Shown here piece after piece: positions 1-10,180 of a DNA stretch of 64,000 nt (positions are counted from its first letter, which is position 1; each line of letters starts with the position of its first letter). The notes below the pieces were generated by a model, which did no database searches, was not told the origin of the DNA, and was given only the letters and a program-made list of their open reading frames with translations. A program made the position numbers and the translations under genes. Source of the stretch: Rhizobium sp. L43 (GTDB taxonomy: Bacteria > Pseudomonadota > Alphaproteobacteria > Rhizobiales > Rhizobiaceae); assembly GCF_002531725.1 (NCBI RefSeq), contig NZ_NWSQ01000004.1:248001-312000 (forward strand), given 5' to 3'.

Positions 1-998
1 AGCGGGATCTGTTCGGCGACGGAAAGATCGGCCTTCGCCACCGGATTTTCGACAAGCGGCCCGAGATCGCCGATCTCGCGCTTCAACGATGATCCGACCG
101 CGCGCAGGCTGGCGATCACCTTCGGCGTCGTGCCGCGGATATCCTCGAGCGTCGCGACGGCGCCCTCGCTGTCCGGCATGCGCACGGCAAGGTCGAGCCG
201 CTGACCCGGCCCGATCTGCAGCAGGTCGAGGGGAAAACGCTTGGGCACCGGATTGCCGTCGATCGCAATCACGCTCGCATCGGCCCCTTCCATCTTCAGC
301 GAGAAGATCCGCGTCACGTCGGTGACCGCGATGCGTAGCCGCACCAGCCCGCCGGCCGGCGCGTCATATCGCGGCTCCTGATGCCAGTTGGCCGTGCGCA
401 CCGTGCCGTAAGTGCCGGTCTTGGCGGCGTCGCGCGGCCGGAAGGCGGCGATGAATTGCCCGTCGGCGCCGAGCCGCCAGTCGCGCAGGTTCAGCACCAC
501 TTCTGCATCGAATTCCGGATCGGCCGGATCTTCGACGACGATGACGCCGGTCATGCCGTGGCCCATCTGCGTCAGCGTGTTGCAATGCGGATGATACCAG
601 AAGGTGCCGGCATCGGGCGGCGTGAAGGCATAGTCGAAGCTGTCGCCGGTATAGATATAGGGCTGCGTCATGAAGGGCACGCCGTCCATGCGGTTGTCGA
701 TGCGAAGCCCGTGCCAGTGGATCGTCGTCGGCTCGTCGAGCCCGTTTTTCAGCCGTGCAGCGTAAGGGCGCCCCTTGGTCATCCTCAGAACCGGCGGCAT
801 GCCGTCATGGCCCCAGCTCATGATATCCCGGGTCGGCCCCGCCTCGCTCAGCATCGCCTCGGTCTTCACCGCCGTCAGCAGCTGCGGCTCGGGTGCCGCC
901 TCGGCAAGACCGAATTTGCCGGCAATGCCCATGCCGACACCATAGGCGCCCGCGACGGCGGATGCCTTGAGAAGGTTGCGGCGAGTAAGGAGAGGCAT
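1..998 (-). CDS. Multicopper oxidase, Tat-exported (3' end beyond window)
   Basis: The reading frame starts at the ATG complementary to 996-998 and runs off the left edge, so about 332 N-terminal residues are present. It opens with a twin-arginine leader (residues 1-25, [12 protein letters not shown]), so the protein should be exported folded through Tat. Copper ligand clusters typical of the first cupredoxin domain are visible: HWHG near residue 93 and WYHPH followed by GHG near residues 133-146. The family oxidises phenols, metals or Cu(I) with reduction of O2 to water in the periplasm. The C-terminal type 1 copper motif lies outside the window, so the subfamily (CueO-like, CopA-like or laccase) cannot be decided. 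It is divergent from aspS. Confidence 0.85.
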   Translation of the reverse strand, partial: MPLLTRRNLLKASAVAGAYGVGMGIAGKFGLAEAAPEPQLLTAVKTEAMLSEAGPTRDIMSWGHDGMPPVLRMTKGRPYAARLKNGLDEPTTIHWHGLRIDNRMDGVPFMTQPYIYTGDSFDYAFTPPDAGTFWYHPHCNTLTQMGHGMTGVIVVEDPADPEFDAEVVLNLRDWRLGADGQFIAAFRPRDAAKTGTYGTVRTANWHQEPRYDAPAGGLVRLRIAVTDVTRIFSLKMEGADASVIAIDGNPVPKRFPLDLLQIGPGQRLDLAVRMPDSEGAVATLEDIRGTTPKVIASLRAVGSSLKREIGDLGPLVENPVAKADLSVAEQIP

Positions 999-1246
999 GC
1001 GGGCGCTCCATGGGTGAGAATGCCGATCCTTTTAAAGTTGAGAGGCATCTTCATCAATACGGCAAACGCGGCCAAACTGCCGCAGCTTGGCGGTCGCAGC
1101 CTCGCCATAAACGCGTGCCAAACGCGCACCAAGCCTTGACAAATCGGAGCGTCCATGCGCTTTTCCGCCCGATTTTCTTGTCGGTGCGGGAGAGCCATCG
1201 GAGCCCCTTGCTGCCGTCTTTAAGCCAGATACCGGGAATTGAGATG

Positions 1247-3037
1247 ATGCATCGCTATCGCAGCCACACATGTGCAGCCCTCCGCAAGTCGGACGTCGGC
1301 GCCAATGTCCGGATTTCCGGTTGGGTCCATCGCGTTCGTGACCATGGCGGCGTTCTCTTCATCGACCTGCGCGACCATTACGGCATCACCCAGGTCGTTG
1401 CCGATCCGGATTCGCCCGCCTTCAAGCAGGCCGAACAGGTTCGCGGCGAGTGGGTCATCCGCATCGACGGCCTGGTCAAGGCCCGCACCGAAGACACCGT
1501 CAACAAGAACATGGCAACCGGCGAGATCGAACTCTACGCGCAGGAGATCGAAGTGCTCTCGGCTGCCAAGGAATTGCCGCTGCCGGTCTTCGGCGAGCCC
1601 GACTATCCGGAAGACGTGCGCCTGAAGTACCGCTTCCTCGATCTGCGCCGCGAAACGCTGCACAAGAACATCGTCAAGCGCACCCAGGTCATCTCCGCCA
1701 TGCGCCGTGAAATGGGCAATGTCGGCTTCACCGAATACACGACCCCGATTCTGACGGCATCCTCGCCGGAAGGTGCGCGCGACTTCCTCGTGCCGTCGCG
1801 CATCCATCCCGGCACCTTCTATGCGCTGCCGCAGGCACCGCAGCAGTATAAGCAGCTGCTGATGGTCGCAGGCTTCGACCGCTATTTCCAGATCGCCCCG
1901 TGCTTCCGCGACGAAGACCCGCGTGCCGACCGCCTGCCGGGCGAATTCTACCAGCTCGACCTCGAAATGAGCTTCGTCGAGCAGGAGGACATCTGGGACA
2001 CGATGGGCCCGCTGATATCGAGCGTGTTCGAGGAATTTGCCGAAGGCAAGCCGGTCACCAAGGAATGGCCGCGTATCCCCTATGACGAGGCGATCCGCAA
2101 ATACGGTTCCGACAAGCCCGACCTGCGCAACCCCATCGTCATGGAAGCGGTCACCGAACATTTCGCCGGCTCCGGCTTCAAGGTTTTCGCAGGCATGATC
2201 GCCTCTAACCCGAAGGTCGAGATCTGGGCTATTCCGGCTAAGACCGGCGGTTCCAGAGCGTTCTGCGATCGCATGAATGCTTGGGCGCAGTCGACTGGTC
2301 AGCCTGGCCTCGGCTACATCTTCTGGCGCAAGGAAGGTGACAAGCTCGAGGGCGCCGGCCCGCTTGCAAAGAACATCGGTGAGGAGCGCACCGACGCGAT
2401 CCGTACCCAGCTCGGCCTCGATGACGGTGACGCCTGCTTCTTCGTTGCCGGCGATCCGGCGAAGTTCTACAAGTTTGCCGGTGAAGCCCGCACCAAGGCC
2501 GGCGAAGAGCTGAACCTTGTAGATCGCGACCGTTTCGACCTCTGCTGGATCGTCGACTTCCCGTTCTTCGAATGGAGCGAAGAAGACAAGAAGGTCGATT
2601 TCGCGCACAACCCGTTCTCGATGCCGCAGGGCGGCCTCGATGCGCTGCAGAACCAGGATCCACTGACCATCAAGGCTTTCCAGTACGACGCCGTCTGCAA
2701 CGGTTTCGAAATCGCCTCGGGCTCGATCCGCAACCAGTCGCCGGAAACCATGGTCGCCGCCTTCGAGAAGGTCGGCCTCAGCCAGCAGGATGTCGAAGAC
2801 CGTTTCGGCGGCCTCTACCGCGCCTTCCAGTACGGCGCGCCGCCGCATGGCGGTGCTGCCTTCGGCATCGACCGTATCGTCATGCTGCTCGTCGGCGCCA
2901 AGAACCTGCGTGAAATCTCGCTGTTCCCGATGAACCAGCAGGCCCAGGACCTGCTGATGGGCGCGCCGACCCCGGCAACTCCGACGCAGCTGCGCGAACT
3001 CTCGATCCGGCCGATCCCGCCGGTCAAGAAGGACTGA
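1247..3037 (+). CDS. aspS: Aspartyl-tRNA synthetase
   Basis: A class IIb aminoacyl-tRNA synthetase of 596 residues that charges tRNA-Asp, and possibly tRNA-Asn in organisms with the transamidation route. The N-terminal OB-fold anticodon-binding domain ([14 protein letters not shown], about residues 20-100) is followed by the catalytic core with motif 2 ([11 protein letters not shown] near 217-227), the bacterial GAD insertion, and motif 3 ([12 protein letters not shown] near 540). The frame is open further upstream, but similarity begins at MHRYRSH. ATG codons at 1244 and 1247 are both possible; 1247 gives the usual rhizobial length. Monocistronic. Confidence 0.96.
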   Translation: MHRYRSHTCAALRKSDVGANVRISGWVHRVRDHGGVLFIDLRDHYGITQVVADPDSPAFKQAEQVRGEWVIRIDGLVKARTEDTVNKNMATGEIELYAQEIEVLSAAKELPLPVFGEPDYPEDVRLKYRFLDLRRETLHKNIVKRTQVISAMRREMGNVGFTEYTTPILTASSPEGARDFLVPSRIHPGTFYALPQAPQQYKQLLMVAGFDRYFQIAPCFRDEDPRADRLPGEFYQLDLEMSFVEQEDIWDTMGPLISSVFEEFAEGKPVTKEWPRIPYDEAIRKYGSDKPDLRNPIVMEAVTEHFAGSGFKVFAGMIASNPKVEIWAIPAKTGGSRAFCDRMNAWAQSTGQPGLGYIFWRKEGDKLEGAGPLAKNIGEERTDAIRTQLGLDDGDACFFVAGDPAKFYKFAGEARTKAGEELNLVDRDRFDLCWIVDFPFFEWSEEDKKVDFAHNPFSMPQGGLDALQNQDPLTIKAFQYDAVCNGFEIASGSIRNQSPETMVAAFEKVGLSQQDVEDRFGGLYRAFQYGAPPHGGAAFGIDRIVMLLVGAKNLREISLFPMNQQAQDLLMGAPTPATPTQLRELSIRPIPPVKKD

Positions 3038-3076
3038 TATAGCAGGTTGCCCGGCTTTCTCCGGCGCCGCGGCCAG

Positions 3077-3255
3077 CCCCGTCCTTCGAGGCCCCTGCGG
3101 GGCGCCTCAGGATGAGGCTGGAGAGAGGTGGCAGCTCGGCTCAAGGAGAGCGCCGCGGCAAGGCACGCCGGTAACGTTTTCCACGCGGCAGGCACCACGA
3201 TCAGCCCTCATCCTGAGGTGCGCAGGCCAGAGGCCGGAGCCTCGAAGGACGGGGG
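3077..3255. repeat. Pair of inverted palindromic intergenic repeats
   Basis: Two copies of one repeat face each other downstream of aspS. The left copy (3077-3117) carries CCGTCCTTCGAGGC and CCTCAGGATGAGG. The right copy (3206-3255) carries the complements CCTCATCCTGAGG and GCCTCGAAGGACGG. A GAGGCTGGAGAG direct repeat follows each copy (about 3114 and 3288). Repeats of this wording recur between genes in rhizobia. With the terminator at 3311 they account for the 327-bp gap, in which no gene is seen. Confidence 0.75.
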
Positions 3256-3310
3256 CGGGTGGCTCAGCCAACTTCAGGCACCTCGGGTGAGGCTGGAGAG
3301 AACTCAGAAA

Positions 3311-3350
3311 GACAAAAGGCCCGGCAGCGGAACTGCCGGGCCTTTTGTCG
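3311..3350. terminator. Bidirectional intrinsic terminator
   Basis: A perfect GC-rich hairpin (AAAGGCCCGGCAG / CTGCCGGGCCTTT) is flanked by an A-run on the left and a T-run on the right. It can therefore end transcription of aspS from the left and of the exported-protein gene from the right. Confidence 0.85.
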
Positions 3351-3364
3351 TAAGGTCGAAGCGA

Positions 3365-4552
3365 TCAGTCGTTGGCCGAAACCTTGACGCCGAGCACCTG
3401 CGGCAGCGTGGTCGGAGCGCCCATGGCGGCGCCGACGATCGTCGGGAACGGCACCGGCTTTTCGGGAGCGGCCTTGACGGTCAGGCTCTTCGGGTCGTCG
3501 AGGAAGGTGTTGACCGCTGCCGAAACGGCGTTCTGCAGTTCCGGGATATTGAGCTGCGCCAGCATGATCGGCGTCATCGTCTTCAGCGAATCCGCCATCT
3601 GCTTGCCCGACATGTTCTGCTGCGAACCGGCATAATCGAGCGCACGCTTGGTGATCGAGGCATCTTCGAAACGCACTTGCGCCGCCTCGAAGGAAAGCTG
3701 CTGCATCAGGCCGAGCATGGCAAGGCCGAGCGCCTGCTGCGACTGTTCCTTGTTCGGGTTGGCTTCGGATTCCTTCATCGCATCCTGCATCGATTTCATG
3801 AAGGCCATCGTGTAGCCCGAGATCTTGAATCCGAGGTTCAGCTTGCCGATGTTGGTGAAGTCGAAGGCAAATTCAGAAATGTCGATCGTGCCGGGGGCGA
3901 GTTCCCAGGCGCCCTTCATGGTGATGTCGCCCTGGACGTGCTGCAGGGCGAGCTTCTCGATCGCGTCCTTGCTCTGCGGATCCTCAGCCTTGGTGAGATC
4001 GGCCTTCATGCTTTTGAAGGCGCCGTCGAAATCGAAGCCGGATTCGTCCTCGCGCAGCGTCAGGTTCATGTCGCTTTCGAGCAGCGAGAACACTTCCGCG
4101 CCGTCCTTGACCACCTTCAGCGGGCCGGTATGGGCGGTTTCATAAAGCATCATGGTATCGAGCGTATCGCCGCCCGCCGTTGCCGGGACCGAGATGCCGC
4201 CGAGCGTCAGTCCCTCCGCCGTCACCGTGACGCCGTCTTGTGTCTTGTTGATATCGGGGAAGGCGGCTTCTTCGATGTAATAGCCGCCATCCTCGTCTTC
4301 TTCGACGCCGGAAAGGGTGACTTCGCCGATCGGCAGGCTTTCGCCGGCGGTCGGTTTGACGGTGACGTTCTTCAAGGTCACGGTCGTGCCGTCGATATCG
4401 ACGGCCTCAGCCGAAATCGTTCCGCCCTGCGCGGCGTAGGCGGCATTGATCTTCTTCAGCAACTCGGTGCCATCGAGCGCGAAAGCCGAGCCGGCGAGTG
4501 AGAAAAAGGCTGCGCCCGACAGCATCAGCCGCGTTGTCCGGTAAAAGTTCAT
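3365..4552 (-). CDS. Conserved exported protein of unknown function
   Basis: 395 residues beginning with a Sec-type signal peptide (MNFYRTTRLMLSGAAFFSLAGSAFA, cleavage expected after residue 25). The mature part is acidic and low in cysteine, with alternating hydrophobic residues, LDLR-like beta segments and repeated 'leading D/E' turns. This suggests a beta-rich periplasmic protein, but no catalytic motif is recognised. It stands alone, convergent with aspS and sharing its terminator. I do not recognise a named family; a distant DUF945/YdgA-like relationship is possible and unverified. Confidence 0.75.
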   Translation of the reverse strand: MNFYRTTRLMLSGAAFFSLAGSAFALDGTELLKKINAAYAAQGGTISAEAVDIDGTTVTLKNVTVKPTAGESLPIGEVTLSGVEEDEDGGYYIEEAAFPDINKTQDGVTVTAEGLTLGGISVPATAGGDTLDTMMLYETAHTGPLKVVKDGAEVFSLLESDMNLTLREDESGFDFDGAFKSMKADLTKAEDPQSKDAIEKLALQHVQGDITMKGAWELAPGTIDISEFAFDFTNIGKLNLGFKISGYTMAFMKSMQDAMKESEANPNKEQSQQALGLAMLGLMQQLSFEAAQVRFEDASITKRALDYAGSQQNMSGKQMADSLKTMTPIMLAQLNIPELQNAVSAAVNTFLDDPKSLTVKAAPEKPVPFPTIVGAAMGAPTTLPQVLGVKVSAND

Positions 4553-4786
4553 GGGGTGATTCCTCTGGTGGCGTGTGGCGGTTTTGAATCTGCAGTTACG
4601 CTACTACGGATTGGGCCCGCTTTATATTTGCGGACTTCTAAATTTCCGTTGAAAGGAACGGCAAACGAAGTCCAAATTGCGGCGGAACGTTTGTCTCATC
4701 CTTTGATGTGGGTTGGAAGACTTCATCCACAGCTGCAATGGCCCGGATTCCTTGCCCGCCGGGCTCTTCTGGGCTAGTCAAGACCC

Positions 4787-7042
4787 ATGGGACAAGAGAT
4801 TTTGCCGCCTTCCGGCGGAGACGACGACAACATCCAGCCGGTCGACCTCAAGGCGGCGCTCGAGCAGCGCTATCTCGCCTATGCGCTTTCGACCATCATG
4901 CACCGCGCTTTGCCTGACGTGCGCGACGGGCTGAAGCCCGTTCACCGCCGCATCGTCTATGCGATGAACGAGATGGGGCTGAGGCCGAATACAGCCTTCA
5001 GGAAATGCGCCAAGATCGTCGGCGAAGTGATGGGTAACTACCATCCGCACGGCGACCAGTCGATCTATGATGCCCTTGCCCGTCTCGCCCAGGATTTCTC
5101 GCAGCGCTACACGCTGGTCAACGGCCAGGGCAATTTCGGCAATATCGATGGCGACAGCCCCGCCGCCATGCGTTACACCGAATCGAAGATGACGGCGGTC
5201 TCGGAACTGCTGCTCGAAGGCATCGATCAGGATGCCGTCGATTTCCGTGATACTTACGACGAATCGAATACCGAGCCGGTCGTCCTTCCCGGCGCCTTCC
5301 CGAACCTGCTCGCCAACGGCTCCTCCGGCATCGCCGTCGGCATGGCGACCTCGATCCCGTCGCACAATGCCCACGAGCTTTGCGATGCCGCCCTGCATCT
5401 GATCAAGCATCCCGATGCGACGGTCGAAAAGCTGGTCGAATTCATTCCCGGCCCGGATTTCCCCACAGGCGGCATCATCATCGACAGCCGCGACAGCATC
5501 ATCGAGAGCTACCGCACCGGCCGCGGCGGTTTCCGCGTGCGGGCGAAATGGCAGATCGAAGATCTCGGCCGCGGTGGCTACCAGATCGTCATCACCGAAA
5601 TTCCCTTCCAGGTGCAGAAATCGCGGCTGATCGAAAAGATCGCCGAGCTGCTGATCGCCCGCAAGCTGCCGCTGCTCGAAGACATCCGCGACGAATCGGC
5701 CGAGGATATCCGTGTCGTCCTGGTGCCGAAGACCCGCAGCGTCGATCCGACGATCCTGATGGAATCGATGTTCAAGCTAACGGAGCTGGAAAGCCGCTTC
5801 CCGCTCAACATGAACGTGCTGTCCATGGGCCGCATCCCCAGGGTCATGGCGCTGAACGACGTGCTGAAGGAGTGGCTGGATCACCGCCGCGAAGTCCTGC
5901 AGCGCCGTTCGCGCTTCCGCCTGGCGGCAATCGACAGGCGTCTCGAAATCCTCGGCGGTCTTCTGGTCGCCTACCTCAACATCGATGAGGTCATCCGCAT
6001 CATCCGCGAGGAAGACGAGCCGAAGCCGGTCATGATGGCGCGCTGGGATCTGACCGACAATCAGGTCGAGGCGATCCTCAATATGCGGCTGCGCGCCTTG
6101 CGCAAGCTTGAAGAATTCGAGATCCGCAAGGAGTTCGACGAACTCACCAGGGAAAAGGGCGAGATCGAAGCGCTGCTGGCCTCCGACGACAAGCAGTGGC
6201 AGACGGTCGCCTGGGAAATCGGCGAGGTAAAGAAGAAATTCGCCAAGGCGACCGAGGTCGGCCGCCGCCGCACCCAGTTTGCCGATGCGCCCGAAGCCGA
6301 CGAGGAAGCTATCCAGCAGGCGATGATCGAGAAGGAACCGATCACCGTCGTCATTTCCGAGAAGGGCTGGATCCGCGCCCTGAAGGGTCATATCGCCGAT
6401 ACGGCGACGCTGACCTTCAAGGAGGGCGACGGCTTGAAGCTGGCCTTCCCGGCGCAGACAACGGACAAGATCCTGATCGTCACGACAGGCGGCAAGGCCT
6501 TCACGCTTGGCGGCGACAAGCTGCCGGGCGGTCGCGGCCACGGCGAGCCGCTGCGCATCATAGTCGATATGGACAACGACCAGGCAGTGCTGACCGCTTT
6601 CGTCCACGATCCCGCGCGCAAGCAACTGATCGTCTCCACTGCCGGCAACGGCTTCGTCGTTGCCGAGGCCGAGCTGGTCGCTAATACGCGCAAGGGCAAG
6701 CAGATCATGAATGTGGCGCTGCCCGAGGAAACCCAGCTGCTCGTGCCCGTCGGCGGCGATCATGTCGCCGTCGTCGGCGAAAACCGCAAGCTGCTGGTCT
6801 TCCCCTTGGCGCAGGTGCCGGAAATGTCGCGCGGCAAGGGCGTGCGTCTGCAACGCTACAAGGATGGCGGCATTTCCGACGTCCGCTGCTTCGCGATATC
6901 AGACGGCCTCGTCTGGGAAGACAGCGCCGGCCGCACCTTTACGAAGAACAAGGACGAGCTTGCCGAGTGGCTGTCCGACCGCGCCACCGCCGGCCGCACC
7001 GTGCCGAAGGGCTTCCCGCGCAGCGGCAAATTCGCCGGCTGA
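4787..7042 (+). CDS. parC: DNA topoisomerase IV subunit A
   Basis: 751 residues of type IIA topoisomerase A subunit, which cleaves and religates DNA during chromosome decatenation together with ParE. The breakage-reunion domain has the active-site tyrosine at about 130 (AAMRYTES), the GQGNFG motif at about 113-118 and the quinolone pocket at 85-95 ([11 protein letters not shown]). The residue matching E. coli GyrA Ser83/ParC Ser80 is Gln91, with Asp95 at the Asp87 position. The C-terminal half has the beta-pinwheel repeats. ParC rather than GyrA is favoured by the short 751-residue length and the absence of a clear GyrA box (QRRGGKG). The start ATG at 4787 has only a weak ribosome site. Confidence 0.92.
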   Translation: MGQEILPPSGGDDDNIQPVDLKAALEQRYLAYALSTIMHRALPDVRDGLKPVHRRIVYAMNEMGLRPNTAFRKCAKIVGEVMGNYHPHGDQSIYDALARLAQDFSQRYTLVNGQGNFGNIDGDSPAAMRYTESKMTAVSELLLEGIDQDAVDFRDTYDESNTEPVVLPGAFPNLLANGSSGIAVGMATSIPSHNAHELCDAALHLIKHPDATVEKLVEFIPGPDFPTGGIIIDSRDSIIESYRTGRGGFRVRAKWQIEDLGRGGYQIVITEIPFQVQKSRLIEKIAELLIARKLPLLEDIRDESAEDIRVVLVPKTRSVDPTILMESMFKLTELESRFPLNMNVLSMGRIPRVMALNDVLKEWLDHRREVLQRRSRFRLAAIDRRLEILGGLLVAYLNIDEVIRIIREEDEPKPVMMARWDLTDNQVEAILNMRLRALRKLEEFEIRKEFDELTREKGEIEALLASDDKQWQTVAWEIGEVKKKFAKATEVGRRRTQFADAPEADEEAIQQAMIEKEPITVVISEKGWIRALKGHIADTATLTFKEGDGLKLAFPAQTTDKILIVTTGGKAFTLGGDKLPGGRGHGEPLRIIVDMDNDQAVLTAFVHDPARKQLIVSTAGNGFVVAEAELVANTRKGKQIMNVALPEETQLLVPVGGDHVAVVGENRKLLVFPLAQVPEMSRGKGVRLQRYKDGGISDVRCFAISDGLVWEDSAGRTFTKNKDELAEWLSDRATAGRTVPKGFPRSGKFAG

Positions 7043-7197
7043 GGCACAAATTCCGCGCTCGGCCCTTGGCGGGCGCGGGAACTCCGCTATTTCATTACTG
7101 TTACCAAAAATAGGAGAAGGCCGCTTCCGAGGCTGGCGGAATGGCCGGTGTTTACGTGCGCCTGGGAGAGGCGCGCGCCCTTACCGGAGGAAAATCG

Positions 7198-7656
7198 ATG
7201 CCCGCCAGCACCATCAAATTGCATGTCAGCCACACCTACAAGGTGCCGCCCGCGGTCGTCTACGACGCCTGGCTCAACCCCGAAATCGCCCGCCGCTTCC
7301 TGTTTGCCACCGATGACGGTCACGTCATCCGCGCCGATATCGATCCGCATGTCGGCGGCCGTTTCTTCGTCGTCGACCGCCGTCCGACCGGCGACGCTTT
7401 TCACCAGGGCGTCTTCCTGGAACTGAAGCGCCCGCAACGCATGGTCTTCAGCTTCTCCGTCGAGGAGCACGACCACAATTGCGACCGTGTCGAAATCGAC
7501 ATCGAGCCTCTCGGCGGCGGCAGCCGTCTGACGCTCACCCATGAAATGTGCGCCGAATGGGCCGAACACGAGGAAAAGACCCGGCAAGGTTGGGCGCATG
7601 TGGTCGAAGGGCTGGGCAGGGAACTGGAGCAGCAGCAGTTCAAGGCGACGGGTTGA
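7198..7656 (+). CDS. SRPBCC (AHSA1-like) domain protein
   Basis: 152 residues of the START/Bet v1-like fold related to the activator of Hsp90 ATPase C-terminal domain. Typical features are VYDAWLNPEIARRFLF near residues 22-37, GGRFFVVDRR near 60-69 and an ending LTHEMCAEWAEHEEKTRQGW. These proteins bind hydrophobic ligands in a helix-grip cavity; the ligand is unknown. The start at 7198 is set by the site ACCGGAGGAAAATCG immediately upstream, although the frame is open from 7141. The last 17 bp overlap the convergent toxin gene. No ArsR partner is adjacent. Confidence 0.82.
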   Translation: MPASTIKLHVSHTYKVPPAVVYDAWLNPEIARRFLFATDDGHVIRADIDPHVGGRFFVVDRRPTGDAFHQGVFLELKRPQRMVFSFSVEEHDHNCDRVEIDIEPLGGGSRLTLTHEMCAEWAEHEEKTRQGWAHVVEGLGRELEQQQFKATG

Positions 7657-8038
7657 GCGCTATGCTGAAATCCCGAAGGAAGCGGGTCGCACCCTCTTCG
7701 TCGATCTCGCCGGCGGCGACGTCGAGTACAAATGCAATGACCTGCGCATTATCCGCATCAATGACATAATCGTTGATGTAGAGAAACGTAAATGCTGCGA
7801 GATAGCCAGTACGCTTGTTTCCATCCACGAATGGGTGGTTTTTAACAATGGCGTAGAGATAGGCTGCAGCGAAAACGAAGATATCGGTTTCGCCATATGC
7901 GGCCTTATTGAGCGGGCGTGCCAAGCTGGTTTCCAACGCATTGGCATCCCGCAGCCCAGACAAACCGCCGTGCTCGGCGATCTGCTCATCATGCATATTT
8001 TCGATCGCTTGGCGGCTTAACCATTTAAGCGATATCAT
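7640..8038 (-). CDS. doc: Death-on-curing (Doc/Fic) family toxin
   Basis: 132 residues of the Doc subfamily of Fic proteins. The Fic core HPFVDGNKRTGY lies at about residues 68-79 and the Doc N-terminal signature IAEHGGLSGLRD at about 20-31. Studied Doc (phage P1) phosphorylates elongation factor Tu and halts translation; the same activity is an inference here. The gene starts inside the stop region of the upstream AbrB-type antitoxin (ATGA overlap, 8035-8038), so the two are translationally coupled. Its 3' end overlaps the SRPBCC gene in convergent orientation. Confidence 0.9.
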   Translation of the reverse strand: MISLKWLSRQAIENMHDEQIAEHGGLSGLRDANALETSLARPLNKAAYGETDIFVFAAAYLYAIVKNHPFVDGNKRTGYLAAFTFLYINDYVIDADNAQVIAFVLDVAAGEIDEEGATRFLRDFSIALNPSP

Positions 8039-8256
8039 TTCGCGAGTTCGCGGAGCGCCACCCGATATTTTTCCATGCCGATGCGGGCTGCCCGCATTTG
8101 CTCGGCAAGGTCCGCCGATTCCGGTACAAGCTGAATATTACCCTCGACCTCTCGCAGTTCGAGGCTGTCGCCGCTGCTCAAGCCCAGCCGCTGCAGTACC
8201 TCTTTAGGGATAATAACACCCTCGGAATTGCCGATCTTGCGGATTGTGACGTTCAT
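8035..8256 (-). CDS. AbrB/MazE-type antitoxin
   Basis: 73 residues with a swapped-hairpin AbrB domain: MNVTIRKIGNSEGVIIPKEV at 1-20, then LGLSSGDSLEL. This domain binds the operon promoter, and the charged C-terminal tail (about 50-73) would neutralise the downstream Doc toxin. The order antitoxin-toxin with a 4-bp overlap is typical of type II systems. AbrB-fold partners for Doc are less familiar than the Phd partner of P1. Autoregulation from the region around 8257-8313 is expected but no operator was defined. Confidence 0.88.
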   Translation of the reverse strand: MNVTIRKIGNSEGVIIPKEVLQRLGLSSGDSLELREVEGNIQLVPESADLAEQMRAARIGMEKYRVALRELAK

Positions 8257-8313
8257 CGTTCTGTCCTCTGTGACAACGGAGTTATAACATGAGGCCGCGC
8301 AGGCAACAACGTC

Positions 8314-9198
8314 CTATTCAGCCGGTTGCCTGATGCTCTTCGCTCGCACCATCCAGAAGCAATGCCCGGCGATCGCCGCCACCAGGATAGCGCCGCCGAC
8401 CAGCGTCATCGTCGCCGGCGTTTCGGCAAAGATCAGCCAGACCCAGATCGGCGCGAGCACCGTTTCCAGCAGATAGAACATGCCGACTTCAGGCGCGGAA
8501 AGGTAACGCGGCCCCGTCGCAAGGCACCAGAAGGCCACCGGCATCATGATGGCGCCATTGACGAGGATCCAGCCGGGGTGGGCGATGGCAAGTCCCGAGG
8601 GCAGCGCCTGCGCGAGGCCGAGCACGGCCGGCAGGATGGCGGCCAGCAGCGGCACGAAGCCCATTTCCCGGCGCGAGGCACGCCCGACCGTGATGGCTGC
8701 GGCAAGAATAAGCGCGCTGAGAAGCGCCATGGCGTCGCCAAAAACATGGCCGCTCGCAAGCCCTTCACGCACGATCAGCCCGACGCCTAAGATCATGAAC
8801 AGCATGGCGATCAACGTTGCGGGCTGCGGCTTCTCCTTGAGGAATATCCAGGAAAGAAGCGCAGCGAACATCGGGTTGAAGGCGACGATGAAGACGACAT
8901 TGGCTGTGGCCGTATTGAAGACTGAAAGCACGAAGGTGAGGGACGAGATGCCGTAGAGCAGGCCGGCGATTAGGCCGGCTCGCCCCGGAACGAGGATCGG
9001 CCATTTGCCCGAGGCAAGGCGCATTGCTCCCAGGATGACGAACGTGGCGAGAACCGTTGCAGCACTTCGCATTCCCAGGATCGACCAGATGTCGCCATCG
9101 CCGAGACGGACGAGCGGGATATCCATGGAAAGCGCCAGCCCGCCGACCGCCGTCAGCAGCAGACCCTTCCGATGATCGGAAAGAGCGATGGGAAACAT
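8314..9198 (-). CDS. EamA (DMT superfamily) transporter
   Basis: 294 residues with about ten hydrophobic segments in two homologous EamA halves (first half to about residue 140, second from about 150). The inner-half signatures VFIVAFNPMFAALLSW and LLETVLAPIWVWLIF are typical of DMT exporters of amino acids or other metabolites. The substrate cannot be told from sequence. Its first codon directly abuts the end of bpt (9199), suggesting co-transcription from bpt, although the functions are unrelated. Confidence 0.85.
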   Translation of the reverse strand: MFPIALSDHRKGLLLTAVGGLALSMDIPLVRLGDGDIWSILGMRSAATVLATFVILGAMRLASGKWPILVPGRAGLIAGLLYGISSLTFVLSVFNTATANVVFIVAFNPMFAALLSWIFLKEKPQPATLIAMLFMILGVGLIVREGLASGHVFGDAMALLSALILAAAITVGRASRREMGFVPLLAAILPAVLGLAQALPSGLAIAHPGWILVNGAIMMPVAFWCLATGPRYLSAPEVGMFYLLETVLAPIWVWLIFAETPATMTLVGGAILVAAIAGHCFWMVRAKSIRQPAE

Positions 9199-9975
9199 TC
9201 AGTCGTGGGTGCTTTCGGGCATGGAGGCGGGATCGAAACGTTCCCAGCCGCGCGGGGTCAGATGTTCCTGCGGCTGGAAACGTGTCTTGTAGTCCATTTT
9301 CCGCGACCCTTGAACCCAGTAGCCGAGGTAGACATGCGGCAGGCCCAGCGCTTTCGTGCGCCTGATATGGTCGAGAATCATGAAGGTGCCGAGCGAACGC
9401 CGCTCGATATCCGGATTAAAATAGGAATAGACCATCGACAGCCCGTCGCTCATCGTGTCGGTGAGAGCGGCGGCAAGCAGCTCGCCCTTCGGCCGCTGTT
9501 CCAGTCCGGAGCCTTCCTCGCGCCGGCGATATTCGACGATTCGCGTGTTCACATGCGTGTCTTCCACCATGATCGCATAGTCGAGCACGGTCATATCGGA
9601 CATGCCGCCCTGCTGGTGGCGAAAATCGAGATAACGTCGGAAGAGCGAATATTGCTCGCTGGAAGGCTGGGCGGCGAATTCGGTGGCGATGACGTCGGAA
9701 TTGGCGGCAAGCACCCGCTTCATCGATTTCGTCGGTTCGAATTCCTGGGCGAGAATGCGCACGGAAACGCAGGCGCGACAGGATTCGCAGGCCGGGCGGT
9801 AGGCGATATTCTGGGAACGGCGGAAACCGCCCTGGGTCAGGATGTCGTTCATCTCGGCGGCGCGCGGGCCGACCAGATGGGTAAACACCTTACGCTCCAT
9901 CTCATGCGGCAGATACGGACACGCAGCCGGAGCCGTCAGATAAAACTGCGGGGATGGCGTCGTCTGCGTATTCAT
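9199..9975 (-). CDS. bpt: Aspartate/glutamate leucyltransferase (Bpt)
   Basis: 258 residues of the bacterial arginyl-transferase-like family. Bpt moves leucine from Leu-tRNA to N-terminal Asp or Glu of proteins, feeding the ClpS-ClpAP N-end rule pathway. Visible features are the N-terminal [13 protein letters not shown], the conserved cysteine cluster [13 protein letters not shown] near residues 60-72, and the C-terminal domain signature [16 protein letters not shown]. The start [10 protein letters not shown] is chosen over the upstream TTG-type frame because family similarity begins there and the length is standard. Confidence 0.93.
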   Translation of the reverse strand: MNTQTTPSPQFYLTAPAACPYLPHEMERKVFTHLVGPRAAEMNDILTQGGFRRSQNIAYRPACESCRACVSVRILAQEFEPTKSMKRVLAANSDVIATEFAAQPSSEQYSLFRRYLDFRHQQGGMSDMTVLDYAIMVEDTHVNTRIVEYRRREEGSGLEQRPKGELLAAALTDTMSDGLSMVYSYFNPDIERRSLGTFMILDHIRRTKALGLPHVYLGYWVQGSRKMDYKTRFQPQEHLTPRGWERFDPASMPESTHD

Positions 9976-10121
9976 CTGTCGCGGAAATTTCCTTGTCGAG
10001 ACCGAGCCGTTTCTTGACAGCATGACCTAAGAATAGAAAACGTCAACAGCGGGGCGGCCTTCGCCTTCATTTCAGTCTTCTAATTTTAGATATGGGGCGC
10101 TGGCGCGCCTGGGCAAAGAGA

Positions 10122-10149
10122 AAGCGGAGACTTTATTTCGTCTCCGCTT
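10122..10149 (-). terminator. Intrinsic terminator of the RDD gene
   Basis: A 10-bp perfect stem (AAGCGGAGAC / GTCTCCGCTT) with an 8-base loop. On the minus strand it is followed by a T-rich tract (TTTCTCTTT). It lies 31 bp past the RDD stop codon. Confidence 0.8.
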
Positions 10150-10180
10150 AAGGGTTTCAGCGGTCGCCGCCGTCAGCCGT

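Noticed and set aside
1220..2848. 542-codon frame antisense to aspS
   Set aside because: It lies opposite a certain synthetase gene and has a composition typical of the reverse of GC-rich codons, with no recognisable domain.
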